Shown here one piece after another: positions 17,920-26,672 of a DNA stretch of 64,000 bases. The stretch covers positions 1 to 64,000 of the forward strand of contig JANNSU010000040.1 in the NCBI GenBank assembly GCA_031394355.1. The letters are read 5' to 3'. The notes under the pieces were generated by a model. That model was not told where the DNA came from and searched no databases. It was given only the letters and a program-made list of their open reading frames with translations. The DNA is from JAEUMY01 sp031394355 (lineage in GTDB: Bacteria > Pseudomonadota > Gammaproteobacteria > Burkholderiales > Usitatibacteraceae). A program made the position numbers and the translations under genes. Position 1 is the first letter of the stretch. Each line of letters opens with the position of its first letter.

Positions 17920-18551
17920 TGGAACTCAAGCTCATTAATGACAAGGGCGCGGCGAACGGAACCGTAGCTGCCTCGCCTGAGCTGTTTGGCCGCGATTACA
18001 ACGAGGCGCTTATCCATCAGGTCGTCACCGCGTATCAGGCAAATTCCCGTTCTGCAAATCGTGCCCAGAAGGACCGGACCGAAGTCAAGCACTCAACCAA
18101 GAAGCCATGGGCCCAAAAGGGTACGGGCCGCGCCCGTGCAGGTATGACATCTTCTCCGCTATGGCGAGGCGGCGGGCGGATTTTCCCGAATTCACCAGAC
18201 GAGAATTTTACTCAAAAGGTGAATCGCAAGATGTACCGCGCAGGCATTGCTGCCATTCTTTCTCAACTTGTCCGCGAAGACAGGCTTTCCGTCGTGGAAA
18301 GTATGAGTCTTGAGGCGCCTAAGACCAAGCTTCTTGCCACGAAGCTGAAGGGTATGGGCCTCGCGGGTGAAAAAATCGGTGTGCTCATCATTACGGATAA
18401 TGCAGACGAGAATCTCTTTTTGTCCTCACGCAATCTTCCCAACGTGATGGTTCTCGAAGCAAAGCACGCCGATCCTGTCAATCTGGTCCGCTTCTCGAAG
18501 GTGTTGCTCACCAAGGGCGCGGTCAAGCAGTTCGAAGAGGTGCTGGCATGA
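17919..18551 (+). CDS. rplD: 50S ribosomal protein L4
   Basis: 210 residues from ATG 17919 (MELKLINDKGAANGTVAASPELFGRDYNEALIHQVVTAYQANSRSANRAQKDRTEVKHSTKKPWAQKGTGRARAGMTSSPLWRGGG). L4 lines the exit tunnel and in E. coli represses the S10 operon. The RAQKDRTEV and KGTGRARAG loop is conserved. It overlaps rplC by one base and rplW by four. Confidence 0.97.
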   Translation: MELKLINDKGAANGTVAASPELFGRDYNEALIHQVVTAYQANSRSANRAQKDRTEVKHSTKKPWAQKGTGRARAGMTSSPLWRGGGRIFPNSPDENFTQKVNRKMYRAGIAAILSQLVREDRLSVVESMSLEAPKTKLLATKLKGMGLAGEKIGVLIITDNADENLFLSSRNLPNVMVLEAKHADPVNLVRFSKVLLTKGAVKQFEEVLA

Positions 18552-18868
18552 ACACTGTCAAGGCCCAGGAACGCCTTCTTACTGTTCTATTGAAGCCAGT
18601 GATCTCCGAAAAGGCGACGCTTGTGGCAGACAAGAACAAGCAGGTGGTATTTGAGGTGTTGCTCGATGCTACCAAGGCAGAAGTGAAGGCTGCCGTTGAG
18701 TTGCTCTTCAAGGAGCAGAAAATCGAAGTCGCCAGCGTCAACATCGTGAATCAGAAAGGCAAGCCGAAGCGGCATGGTCGATTCGAAGGCCGTCGCAGTC
18801 ACGCCAAGAAGGCATATGTGTGCCTGAAGGGCGACGGCGATTTGAACTTTGTTGAAGGAGTCGCGTAA
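18548..18868 (+). CDS. rplW: 50S ribosomal protein L23
   Basis: 106 residues. L23 sits at the tunnel exit and docks trigger factor and SRP. Typical PVISEKATLVADKNKQVVFEVLLDATKAEVKAAVELLF and KGKPKRHGRFEGRRSHAKKAYVCLK. ATGA overlap with rplD and one-base overlap with rplB point to tight translational coupling. Confidence 0.97.
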   Translation: MNTVKAQERLLTVLLKPVISEKATLVADKNKQVVFEVLLDATKAEVKAAVELLFKEQKIEVASVNIVNQKGKPKRHGRFEGRRSHAKKAYVCLKGDGDLNFVEGVA

Positions 18869-19698
18869 TGGCGCTTGTCAAAATGAAACCGACCTCGCCT
18901 GGCCGTCGTTCGATGGTCCGCGTGGTCCACAAGGGCTTGCACAAAGGCGCTCCGCTTGCAGCCCTGGTCGAGCCGCAGATTCGTGGCTCTGGACGAAATG
19001 GCAAAGGTCACATCACTACGCGACACAAGGGTGGCGGGCACAAGCACCACTACCGTATTGTCGACTTCCGTCGTAACAAAGATGGAATCGAAGCGAAAAT
19101 CGAACGAATTGAACATGATCCAAACCGCAGCGCGCACATCGCTCTCGTCTGTTACGCGGATGGTGAGCGCCGTTACATAATTGCCCCGAAGGGCGTGACG
19201 GTTGGGCAGCAATTGATGAGCGGGCCCGAGGCGCCGATCAAAGTAGGCAACACTTTACCACTCCGTAATATCCCAGTTGGTTCAACCGTGCATTGCGTTG
19301 AGATGCTGCCAGGCAAGGGCGCCCAAATCGCTCGTTCGGCTGGCGCTTCTGTACAACTGCTGGCTCGGGAAGGCGAGTACGCGCAGCTGCGCGTACGATC
19401 TGGTGAGATCCGGAAAGTGCACATCAATTGCCGCGCCACGATTGGCGAAGTAGGCAATGGCGAGCACGGTCTGCGGGTAATTGGCAAGGCCGGTGCAAAT
19501 CGTTGGCGTGGTATCCGTCCGACAGTTCGCGCCATCTCCATGAACCCGGTTGATCACCCGATGGGCGGTCGTGGAAACGGTGGCGGAGGCTGGCATCACC
19601 CCGTCTCACCCTGGGGTCAGGCAGCCAAGGGTCTCAAGACCCGAACCAACAAGCGCACGCAGTCCATGATTGTGCGCAGCCGTCACAAGAAAGCGTAA
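18868..19698 (+). CDS. rplB: 50S ribosomal protein L2
   Basis: 276 residues. L2 is essential for subunit joining and peptidyl transfer. Conserved KGGGHKHHYRIVDFRRNKDGI near the N terminus and DHPMGGRGNGGGGWHHPVSPWGQAAKGLKTR near the C terminus, including the functionally important His in this loop. It starts on the last base of rplW. Confidence 0.98.
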   Translation: MALVKMKPTSPGRRSMVRVVHKGLHKGAPLAALVEPQIRGSGRNGKGHITTRHKGGGHKHHYRIVDFRRNKDGIEAKIERIEHDPNRSAHIALVCYADGERRYIIAPKGVTVGQQLMSGPEAPIKVGNTLPLRNIPVGSTVHCVEMLPGKGAQIARSAGASVQLLAREGEYAQLRVRSGEIRKVHINCRATIGEVGNGEHGLRVIGKAGANRWRGIRPTVRAISMNPVDHPMGGRGNGGGGWHHPVSPWGQAAKGLKTRTNKRTQSMIVRSRHKKA

Positions 19699-19709
19699 GG
19701 AAGGTCGCC

Positions 19710-19997
19710 ATGGCACGTTCCGTAAAAAAAGGCCCGTTTGTTGACGGGCATCTGATGAGAAAAGTCGAAGCTGCGCAAGCAGTCAAAGACAAGCGTCCGA
19801 TCAAAACTTGGTCGCGTCGTTCCACAGTCCTGCCTGACTTCGTCGGCCTGACCATAGCTGTCCATAACGGCAAGCAGCACATTCCCGTTTATGTCAGCGA
19901 GAATATGGTTGGCCACAAGCTTGGCGAATTCGCCGCAACACGACTCTTCAAAGGCCACCCGGCCGATAAGAAGGTCGCGTCCCCGGCCAAGAAGTGA
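19710..19997 (+). CDS. rpsS: 30S ribosomal protein S19
   Basis: 95 residues, MARSVKKGPFVDGHLMRKVEAAQAVKDKRPIKTWSRRSTVLPDFVGLTIAVHNGKQHIPVYVSENMVGHKLGEFAATRLFKGHP. S19 lies in the 30S head with S13. It sits between rplB and rplV in the standard S10 order. Confidence 0.98.
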   Translation: MARSVKKGPFVDGHLMRKVEAAQAVKDKRPIKTWSRRSTVLPDFVGLTIAVHNGKQHIPVYVSENMVGHKLGEFAATRLFKGHPADKKVASPAKK

Positions 19998-20008
19998 GGA
20001 GAGACGAC

Positions 20009-20347
20009 ATGCAAGTCTCAGCCAATCTATTCGGTGTGCGCCTGTCTGCCCAGAAGGGTCGACTCGTTGCAGACATGATCCGCGGGAAGAAAGTGGACCA
20101 TGCACTGAACATACTCACGTTTGCCCCGCAGAAGGGCGCCACGATCATCAAGAAGGTGCTTGAGTCGGCGATTGCCAATGCCGAGCACAACAATGGCGCG
20201 GATATCGACGAGTTGAAAGTATCCCGCATCATGGTGGAAAAGGGCCCCGTCCTCAAGCGCTTCACAGCGCGAGCAAAGGGTCGCGGCAACCGTATCATCA
20301 AGCCCACCTGTCATGTGTTTCTGACAGTTGGTGACGGCAAGCAATAA
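20009..20347 (+). CDS. rplV: 50S ribosomal protein L22
   Basis: 112 residues from ATG 20009 (MQVSANLFGVRLSAQKGRLVADMIRGKKVDHALNIL), with AGGAGA at 19997-20002. A longer open frame starts within rpsS but lacks a ribosome binding site. L22 forms a constriction in the exit tunnel; its hairpin tip KRFTARAKGRGNRI is near the C terminus. Confidence 0.96.
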   Translation: MQVSANLFGVRLSAQKGRLVADMIRGKKVDHALNILTFAPQKGATIIKKVLESAIANAEHNNGADIDELKVSRIMVEKGPVLKRFTARAKGRGNRIIKPTCHVFLTVGDGKQ

Positions 20348-20356
20348 GGAGCGACG

Positions 20357-21079
20357 ATGGGACAAAAAATTCATCCGACCGGCTTCCGACTCGCGGTCAC
20401 CAAAAACTGGACGTCCAAGTGGTATGCCAATAGTAAAAACTTTCCGATCATGCTCGCGGAGGACATTAAGGTCCGTGAGTATTTGAAGAAAAAGCTGGCG
20501 CATGCCTCCGTTGGACGCATCATCATCGAACGGCCTGCCAAGAACGCAAAAATCACCATCTACTCGGCACGTCCGGGTGTTGTGATCGGTAAAAAGGGCG
20601 AAGATATTGAGACGCTACGTGCCGATTTGGGCAAGCTGATGAGCGTTCCTGTGCATGTCAATATCGAGGAAATTCGCAAGCCTGAAGTGGATGCGCAATT
20701 GATTTCCGATTCCATTACCGGCCAACTCGCAAAGCGGGTGATGTTCCGTCGTGCCATGAAGCGAGCGATGCAGAACGCCATGCGCCTTGGCGCACAGGGC
20801 ATCAAGATCATCTCTTCCGGTCGACTGAATGGCGCAGAAATCGCCCGTACAGAATGGTATCGCGAAGGTCGGGTGCCGCTCCATACATTACGCGCGGATA
20901 TTGACTACGGTTTTTCCGAGGCACGCACGACCTACGGCATCATCGGCGTGAAAGTGCTTGTGTACAAGGGCCAGATTCTTGCAAAGGGCGAGCAACCGGC
21001 CGTGCCGGAGCCCGTGACTGCACCTGAGCAGCCGCGCCGGGGTAGAAAACCAGGAGTGAAAAATGCTGCAGCCAGCTAG
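20357..21079 (+). CDS. rpsC: 30S ribosomal protein S3
   Basis: 240 residues. MGQKIHPTGFRLAVTKNWTSKWYAN start, a KH domain with VIGKKGEDIETLRADL, and the C-terminal domain with GRLNGAEIARTEWYREGRVPLHTLRADIDYGF. S3 is part of the mRNA entry helicase. The tail is Pro/Arg/Lys rich (QPRRGRKPGVKNAAAS). Its 3' end overlaps rplP by 17 bases. Confidence 0.98.
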   Translation: MGQKIHPTGFRLAVTKNWTSKWYANSKNFPIMLAEDIKVREYLKKKLAHASVGRIIIERPAKNAKITIYSARPGVVIGKKGEDIETLRADLGKLMSVPVHVNIEEIRKPEVDAQLISDSITGQLAKRVMFRRAMKRAMQNAMRLGAQGIKIISSGRLNGAEIARTEWYREGRVPLHTLRADIDYGFSEARTTYGIIGVKVLVYKGQILAKGEQPAVPEPVTAPEQPRRGRKPGVKNAAAS

Positions 21080-21476
21080 ACGAAAGTATCGCAAAGAGCA
21101 AAAGGGCCGCAACACGGGTGTTGCCACCCGTGGTGCCAAGGTTTCCTTCGGCGAGTTCGGTCTCAAGGCCATCGGGCGAGGTCGCTTGACCGCCCGCCAG
21201 ATCGAAGCAGCACGTCGTGCCATGACGCGTCACATCAAGCGCGGTGGACGCGTTTGGATTCGTATTTTCCCTGACAAGCCAATTTCCAAGAAGCCGGCTG
21301 AAGTCCGCATGGGTAACGGCAAAGGATCGCCGGAGTATTTTGTTGCCGAGATTGTGCCTGGCAAGGTGCTGTATGAAATGGACGGTGTTGACGAGAAGTT
21401 GGCGCGTGAGGCATTTGCCCTTGCAGCTGCCAAGCTTCCGATCAGGACGACGTTTGTTCATCGGCTGCTGGGCTGA
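21063..21476 (+). CDS. rplP: 50S ribosomal protein L16
   Basis: 137 residues, MLQPARRKYRKEQKGRNTGVATRGAKVSFGEFGLKAIGRGRLTARQIEAARRAMTRHIKRGGRVWIRIFPDKPISKKPAEVRMGNGKG. L16 positions A-site tRNA. The start lies inside rpsC (17-base overlap), as often seen. Confidence 0.98.
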   Translation: MLQPARRKYRKEQKGRNTGVATRGAKVSFGEFGLKAIGRGRLTARQIEAARRAMTRHIKRGGRVWIRIFPDKPISKKPAEVRMGNGKGSPEYFVAEIVPGKVLYEMDGVDEKLAREAFALAAAKLPIRTTFVHRLLG

Positions 21477-21491
21477 GAAGGAGTCACAGAC

Positions 21492-21686
21492 ATGAATCTC
21501 AAGGAAATGCGGACCAAGTCTGCTGAAGACCTGAACAAAGAATTGCTGGCGCTGCGCCGTGCGCAGTTTGGGCTGCGTATGCAGCAAGCCACCCAGCAAC
21601 TGACCAACAGCAGCGAGCTGGGCAAGATGAGGCGCAATATCGCGCGCGTCAAGACCATGCTGAGCGAGAAGTCGAGGGCCGCCTGA
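21492..21686 (+). CDS. rpmC: 50S ribosomal protein L29
   Basis: 64 residues, MNLKEMRTKSAEDLNKELLALRRAQFGLRMQQATQQLTNSSELGKMRRNIARVKTMLSEK. A two-helix protein at the tunnel exit. The start follows AAGGAGTCACAGAC, and its stop overlaps the rpsQ ATG by one base. Confidence 0.97.
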   Translation: MNLKEMRTKSAEDLNKELLALRRAQFGLRMQQATQQLTNSSELGKMRRNIARVKTMLSEKSRAA

Positions 21687-21961
21687 TGACCACTGCAGCC
21701 ACTGAAAGCAAGTTGAAGCGTACGCTGACCGGCAAAGTTGTTAGCGACAAAATGGACAAGACCGTCACTGTTCTGGTTGAGCGGCGCGTCATGCACCCGG
21801 TTTTGGGCAAGGTTGTACGCCGCTCGAAGAAGTACCATGCACACAGCGAGAACAATGAGTTCAAGTCCGGTGACGTGGTGCTGATTGAAGAGACGCGGCC
21901 AATCTCCAAGACCAAGGCCTGGAAGGTTGCGAAGCTTGTTGAGAAGGCACGCGGCGAGTAA
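21686..21961 (+). CDS. rpsQ: 30S ribosomal protein S17
   Basis: 91 residues, MTTAATESKLKRTLTGKVVSDKMDKTVTVLVERRVMHPVLGKVVRRSKKYHAHSENNEFKSGDVVLIEETRPISKTKAWKVAKLVEK. S17 is a primary 16S rRNA binder. In most bacteria rplN follows directly; here a terminator and a block of unrelated minus-strand genes intervene, and rplN begins 4.9 kb later. Confidence 0.97.
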   Translation: MTTAATESKLKRTLTGKVVSDKMDKTVTVLVERRVMHPVLGKVVRRSKKYHAHSENNEFKSGDVVLIEETRPISKTKAWKVAKLVEKARGE

Positions 21962-21984
21962 CTGCTTCCCGCGTCGATACCAGT

Positions 21985-22014
21985 GAAAAGGCCCGCAGTT
22001 GCGGGCCTTTTCTT
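21985..22014 (+). terminator. Terminator after rpsQ (bidirectional)
   Basis: GAAAAGGCCCGC (21985-21996), loop AGTT, then the perfect complement (22001-22012) followed by TT. A-rich and T-rich stem ends allow it to work for rpsQ on plus and for the transsulfuration gene ending at 22032 on minus. Confidence 0.8.
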
Positions 22015-22031
22015 TCGAGCTCAGGCTCTGG

Positions 22032-23189
22032 CTATGGAAGGGCTTGCAGGATGTCGGCCTTGAGATCCGATACTTCCTCAATGCCGACAGACAATCGAAC
22101 CAGGCCGTCGCTGATCCCGAGCGCATTGCGAATATTCGCAGGCACGGATGCATGCGTCATGATTGCAGGATGCTCCGCAAGGCTCTCAACGCCGCCGAGG
22201 CTCTCTGCACAGACAAAAATTTGTAATTGCTCCAGGAATTTTCTGGAGTCTTCCAGACCACCCTTCAGTACAAAACTCACCATGCCACCAAAACCGTTCA
22301 TCTGGCGTTTGGCCAGCGCATGCTGCGGATGCGAAGCCAGTCCTGGGTAGTGCACCTTTTCCACTTTCGGCAGCGACTCCAGCCAAAAAGCAATCTCGGT
22401 TGCGCTCTCGCAGTGGCGCGCCATTCTCAAAGGCAGTGTTTTCAGGCCGCGCAGTGCGAGGAAGCTGTCGAATGGCCCGAGGATGCTGCCGACTGCGTTC
22501 TGCAGGAAGATGAGCCGCTCCGCAAGAGGACTCTCGTGACGAACGACCACCATGCCACCGACCATGTCTGAGTGCCCGTTAAGGTACTTGGTTACCGAGT
22601 GGACAACAAGGTCGAATCCATGGTCCAGCGGACGCTGAATCCATGGGGTCGCAAAGGTATTGTCGGCCACTGCAATCAGATCGTGCCTGCGGGCGATCTC
22701 CGCGACTGCGGACAAGTCCACCAGCTTCAACATCGGATTGCTGGGTGACTCCACCCATATCATCCGGGTATTGGGCCTGATGGCAGCCTCTATTCGGGCT
22801 GGATCCGACATGTCCAGGAAAGTGAAGTCCAAGCCGGCCGACACTTTGCGCACGCGTTCGAACAGTCTGTAGGTGCCGCCATACAGATCATCAAGTGCAA
22901 TGACATGGCTGCCAGTATCGAGGAGATCGAGCACAGTTGCCGACGCCGCCAGCCCGGATGCGAAGGCGAATCCCTGCGTACCATTTTCAAGATCTGCAAC
23001 GCAACGCTCAAACGCCATTCGCGTCGGATTATGCGTACGTGCATATTCAAATCCCTGATGGACCCCGGGGCTGCGCTGCGCGTAGGTGGACGTGGCATAG
23101 ATGGGTTGCATGACCGCTCCTGTAGAGGGGTCGACGTGTTGCCCCGCGTGTACAGCGCGTGTGGAGAAGTCTTGTCGTGTGTCTGCCAT
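22032..23189 (-). CDS. Cystathionine gamma-lyase/synthase family PLP enzyme
   Basis: 385 residues from ATG 23189 (MADTRQDFSTRAVHAGQHVDPSTGAVMQPIYATSTYAQ); a TTG at 23204 is in frame but would translate the palindrome. Cys/Met metabolism PLP family. FEYARTHNPTR binds PLP phosphate, and SVTKYLNGHSD holds the Schiff-base lysine K201. Paired with a cystathionine beta-synthase gene 30 bases upstream, it most likely cleaves cystathionine to cysteine (reverse transsulfuration), although gamma-synthase activity cannot be excluded. One palindrome lies in the gene (ANIR) and one immediately before the start. Confidence 0.88.
   Translation of the reverse strand: MADTRQDFSTRAVHAGQHVDPSTGAVMQPIYATSTYAQRSPGVHQGFEYARTHNPTRMAFERCVADLENGTQGFAFASGLAASATVLDLLDTGSHVIALDDLYGGTYRLFERVRKVSAGLDFTFLDMSDPARIEAAIRPNTRMIWVESPSNPMLKLVDLSAVAEIARRHDLIAVADNTFATPWIQRPLDHGFDLVVHSVTKYLNGHSDMVGGMVVVRHESPLAERLIFLQNAVGSILGPFDSFLALRGLKTLPLRMARHCESATEIAFWLESLPKVEKVHYPGLASHPQHALAKRQMNGFGGMVSFVLKGGLEDSRKFLEQLQIFVCAESLGGVESLAEHPAIMTHASVPANIRNALGISDGLVRLSVGIEEVSDLKADILQALP
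22128..22139. repeat. GCGAATATTCGC palindrome, coding copy (ANIR)
   Basis: 14-bp form at 22127-22140, near the 3' end of the PLP enzyme gene. It is read as Ala-Asn-Ile-Arg in SVPANIRNALGIS. Confidence 0.95.
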
Positions 23190-23190
23190 G

Positions 23191-23202
23191 GCGAATATTC
23201 GC
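23191..23202. repeat. GCGAATATTCGC palindrome, intergenic copy before PLP enzyme start
   Basis: It ends one base before the ATG at 23189 on the minus strand, occupying the place where a ribosome binding site would be. No Shine-Dalgarno sequence is evident there. Confidence 0.95.
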
Positions 23203-23219
23203 AATCTGAAAATGAAGTT

Positions 23220-24599
23220 CTAATGCACTCGGCGACGCAGGTAGTTCAGCATGTCGTATCGCGTGATGAGACCAAGGAACTCATCACCGCGCTCAACGAT
23301 GGCGACATGTCCGCGATCGAAAATAGGCAACAGTCTTGATATCGGCGCGTCGACCTGGACCGTATCAAGTCGCGAGGTCATTGCCTCGCGTACGGGCGAT
23401 CGGAATCTTGCATCATCCCCATAAATCGACAACAGGATGTCTGACTCATCGATGATGCCGACAACCTTCTGGCCGTCCAGCACGGGCAGTTGCTGGAAGT
23501 CGTAAAGCTTCATACGCGAATAGGCAGTCTGGAGTGTGTCTTCGGGGCCAATCGTGATGGTCGCCCGATCATTGTGTTGCCGTGCGATGAGATCGGACAA
23601 GTCTCCCTTGTTCTCGCGTTTCAGGATGCCCTGATCCGTGAGCCAGTAGTCGTTGTACATCTTGGAAAGGTACTTCCCGCCAACGTCGCAGACAATGGTG
23701 ACGACGCGCTTCGGCTCTGTCTGTTCGCGGCAATAGCGCAACGCTGCAGCCAACAATGTGCCTGATGAGGAGCCGCCCATGATCCCTTCCTTCAGCAGCA
23801 ACTCGCGCGCAACCAGCATGGCTTCTGAATCGGAAATGGAGAATGCCCGGGCTGCTGCCTTGACGTCGAGATTCGCGGGCACGTAGTCGCCGCCTATTCC
23901 TTCTACCAGCCATGAACCGCTCGGACCATGTTTCCCGGTATTCACAAGATCAGCCAATATGGATCCCTCGGGGTCGGCCAACACCATTTCAAGGTCAGGC
24001 GCCACGCGGGAAAAGTAACGCCCCATACCAGTCAGCGTTCCACCAGAACCGACACCACAGACAACAGCATCAAGCCGATGCTCCATCTGCTCCCATAGCT
24101 CCGGTGCGGTCCAGGATTCATGTGTTTCAGGATTTGCCGGATTCGAAAACTGGTCAATGCAATGCGCGCTCTTGCCTTCCGCGAGCAAATCAAGGGTGAT
24201 CCGCTTGGCCATGTCCTGGTAGTACTCCGGGTGCCCCTTGCTGACGTCTGATCGCGTCATCACAATGTCTACGCCCATGGCCCGCAAGTGAAAAATTTTC
24301 TCCTGGCTCATCTTGTCAGGGATGACGAGCAGCAGCTTGTAACCCTTATGAATGGCCGCAAGCGCCAAGCCGAGCCCTGTGTTCCCGGCTGTCGCCTCAA
24401 CGATTGTCCCGCCGGGGCGAATCTTGTCCGCCTTCTCGGCAGCCTCAATCATTCTCAGGCCGATACGATCCTTGATCGAACCCCCCGGATTGTTGCACTC
24501 CAGCTTGGCAAAAAGTTCACAGGGTCCTGCATCGAGGTTGTTCAGCTTCACCAACGGAGTACTGCCGATAAGATCGAGGATGTTGCCGTAGCGGGTCAT
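23220..24599 (-). CDS. Cystathionine beta-synthase with CBS domains
   Basis: 459 residues. Fold type II PLP enzyme: NNPGGSIKDR holds the PLP lysine K43, AGNTGLGL (71-78) binds substrate and CGVGSGGTLTGMGRY binds phosphate. Two C-terminal CBS domains (about 335-395 and 400-457, ending LITRYDMLNYLRRRVH) probably sense an adenosyl ligand. It condenses serine with homocysteine to cystathionine. The next gene downstream completes conversion to cysteine, with a 30-base gap. Confidence 0.88.
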   Translation of the reverse strand: MTRYGNILDLIGSTPLVKLNNLDAGPCELFAKLECNNPGGSIKDRIGLRMIEAAEKADKIRPGGTIVEATAGNTGLGLALAAIHKGYKLLLVIPDKMSQEKIFHLRAMGVDIVMTRSDVSKGHPEYYQDMAKRITLDLLAEGKSAHCIDQFSNPANPETHESWTAPELWEQMEHRLDAVVCGVGSGGTLTGMGRYFSRVAPDLEMVLADPEGSILADLVNTGKHGPSGSWLVEGIGGDYVPANLDVKAAARAFSISDSEAMLVARELLLKEGIMGGSSSGTLLAAALRYCREQTEPKRVVTIVCDVGGKYLSKMYNDYWLTDQGILKRENKGDLSDLIARQHNDRATITIGPEDTLQTAYSRMKLYDFQQLPVLDGQKVVGIIDESDILLSIYGDDARFRSPVREAMTSRLDTVQVDAPISRLLPIFDRGHVAIVERGDEFLGLITRYDMLNYLRRRVH

Positions 24600-24710
24600 G
24601 TGTCCACTTTCGTGAGTGTCCGTGAAGCTTATGGCTTCTGGGATGATAGGCTCTGTGGCGCCGTATTCTACGCTTAGGCCGGTGCAGAGACAGAAGCAGG
24701 GTGGACCGCC

Positions 24711-25955
24711 TCAATGGGGCGGCAGGGTGCTGAGGCGCGAACTGAGATACCGGCGCTCCGACACATTTCCGCAGCAATCAATCGCGGCCTTGTAGTAACG
24801 ACTTGCGTTGGCATAGTTGCCCATGCGTCTCTCTAGGTCAGCGCGTGCTGCCGGCAGCAGGTGATAGTTCTGCAACTGACCATTCGCTTCAATCGCCTTG
24901 ATCCATTCGATGGCTTCTGACAGATGCCCACACATGGCATGTGATACCGCCGCGTTGAGCCGCACCACGGGCGTGTCCATGACTCGACAAAGGGCACCAT
25001 ACAAAAGGGAAATTTGTCGCCAGTCTGTTTTGGCTGCAGATAGGGCGTTACAGTGAAGAGCGGATATCGCTGCCTGTATTTGATACGGCCCGGACTGCTT
25101 CGCCTCCATCGCTACCCTGAGCAATAGCGTTCCCTCGGCAATTTGTTCCGACAGCCACAGTGAACGATCCTGCTCCTCGAGCGGGACGAGCATGCCAATC
25201 GTCGATTCGCGGGCTGGCCGCCGTGCATCATTGAGGAGCATGAGTGCAAGCAACCCCTTGGTTTCCGCCTCCATCGGTAGCAGTGCAGCAAGCAATCGGC
25301 CCAGTCGGATGGCTTCGGCCGCAACATCAGGTCTGCCAAGGTTTGAATGCTCTGACGCACCATAGCCTTCATTGAAAACAAGGTAAATCACTGAAAGCAC
25401 GACCGGCAGGCGTTCTGGCAAGAGATCGGGGGTGGGAACCAGGTACGGAATTCGCGCGCAGGAGATCTTTTGCTTCGCCCTTACCAGACGTTGCGCGGTA
25501 GTTTTCTCCGGCTCCAGAAATGCGCGGGCGATTTCTGCGGTGCTGAGACGGCATATGGTGCGTAGTGCAAGAGCCGCTTGTGCCCGTTGCGCCAGCGCTG
25601 GGTGACAGCAGGTGAAGATCAGGCGAAGCAGGTCATCGGTCAGGTGCGGGTAATCGACGTCATCCTCTTCGGCACCTTCAGCTTCCTCCAAGGACGCCAG
25701 AATTGCCTCTCCATCAGGATGCGTCCATTTCTGGCGACGCAGTCCATCAAGCAGGCAATTCCGTGCAACCCGGCTGATCCATGCCGCGGGATTGGGCGGA
25801 AGTCCGTCACTTGTCCAGGTCTTGATTGCGCGGAGATAGGCCTCTTGCAAGGCATCCTCCGCCGCCTGGAAGTCGCGGAATCGACGAATCAGGCCGGCGA
25901 GAATTCGGCCACCTTCCTGCCTGTAGATGGCATCGATGGTGCGAACAAGCATCAT
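24711..25955 (-). CDS. ECF RNA polymerase sigma factor, ECF42-like with TPR-like C terminus
   Basis: 414 residues, more than twice a normal ECF factor. Sigma2 (about 8-75) has FRDFQAAEDALQEAYLRAIKTW; sigma4 (about 120-175) has ALALRTICRLSTAEIARAFLEPEKTTAQRLVRAKQKI. Then LPVVLSVIYLVFNEGY opens the long C-terminal extension typical of the ECF42 group, ending in helical repeat-like sequence (ANASRYYKAAIDCCGNVSERRYLSSRL). The neighbouring gene encodes a DGPF/YCII protein, the known genomic partner of ECF42. Target promoters are unknown. No membrane anti-sigma gene is adjacent. Confidence 0.85.
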   Translation of the reverse strand: MMLVRTIDAIYRQEGGRILAGLIRRFRDFQAAEDALQEAYLRAIKTWTSDGLPPNPAAWISRVARNCLLDGLRRQKWTHPDGEAILASLEEAEGAEEDDVDYPHLTDDLLRLIFTCCHPALAQRAQAALALRTICRLSTAEIARAFLEPEKTTAQRLVRAKQKISCARIPYLVPTPDLLPERLPVVLSVIYLVFNEGYGASEHSNLGRPDVAAEAIRLGRLLAALLPMEAETKGLLALMLLNDARRPARESTIGMLVPLEEQDRSLWLSEQIAEGTLLLRVAMEAKQSGPYQIQAAISALHCNALSAAKTDWRQISLLYGALCRVMDTPVVRLNAAVSHAMCGHLSEAIEWIKAIEANGQLQNYHLLPAARADLERRMGNYANASRYYKAAIDCCGNVSERRYLSSRLSTLPPH

Positions 25956-26007
25956 TGCCTCATCTTTCTTTTTCAGCAGATTGGTCTGCCGGCCCTTTGA
26001 ACATTGG

Positions 26008-26364
26008 TCAACCGCCGGAATTGTCGATTAGAGGGCGAATTTCAACTGAACCTGCCCATGCACCAGGGCATTTCGACGCCCATGCCAACGCTTGATCGAG
26101 GTCCGCTACATCGATGATGTAGTAGCCGCCCAACTGCTCTTTCGTTTCTGCGAAGGGACCGTCCGTAGTTACTGCTTTGCCATTGCGGACCCGAATGGTG
26201 GTGGCACTTCCTATCGGGGCAAGCTCTGAGCCCGCACGCATGCATCCGGCGTCAACAAGCTCCTGGGAAAACGCCATGTAGGCCTGGTAACCGCGCTCCA
26301 GTTCCGCTTTCGGCAAGTTGAGCCACTCCTGTTCATTTCCGTAGATCAGCAGCATGTATTCCAT
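26008..26364 (-). CDS. YCII/DGPF-domain protein
   Basis: 118 residues, MEYMLLIYGNEQEWLNLPKAELERGYQAYMAFSQELVDAGCMRAGSELAP... with the signature TDGPFAETKEQLGGYYIIDVADLDQALAWASKCP. A small dimeric alpha/beta fold; biochemical role not established. Start supported by AAGGA 12 bases upstream. It lies 52 bases before the sigma gene on the same strand, so the two are probably cotranscribed and the sigma factor may control both. Confidence 0.85.
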   Translation of the reverse strand: MEYMLLIYGNEQEWLNLPKAELERGYQAYMAFSQELVDAGCMRAGSELAPIGSATTIRVRNGKAVTTDGPFAETKEQLGGYYIIDVADLDQALAWASKCPGAWAGSVEIRPLIDNSGG

Positions 26365-26600
26365 GTTGATAAGTCCTTGTTGTTTAGAGAAGCCAATAGT
26401 CGGCAGTTGCCGACATCGTGATAACGAATGGAGTAGCCGAAACTCGACGCTCGGACTTCAAATTGTGGATTGAGACAAAAAACTTTTTAATTCAGATGGT
26501 TAACGACTTCACATACTGTCTGTTTGCGAGGGCCGCACAGGCGATATCTTGCTAAATGGCGTTCGAAACGTGCCAGGTCCTTCAGATAATTGGAAAAAGC

Positions 26601-26630
26601 TTGCCATACATTCTTGCTTTCGTTTAAACT
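26601..26630 (+). promoter_or_regulatory. Possible promoter of the spc cluster
   Basis: TTGCCA (5 of 6 consensus), 18-base spacer, TAAACT (4 of 6). About 250 bases before rplN. Some promoter must exist here because all upstream genes for 4.3 kb are on the other strand and a terminator follows rpsQ. Confidence 0.35.
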
Positions 26631-26643
26631 TACCGGCTTGCTG

Positions 26644-26672
26644 CTTTTGGCCTCGGCTTCGTTGGCCAAAAG
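26644..26672 (+). repeat. Hairpin in rplN leader region
   Basis: CTTTTGGCC (26644-26652) pairs with GGCCAAAAG (26664-26672), loop of 11. It may be a leader structure for the spc transcript. Confidence 0.5.
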
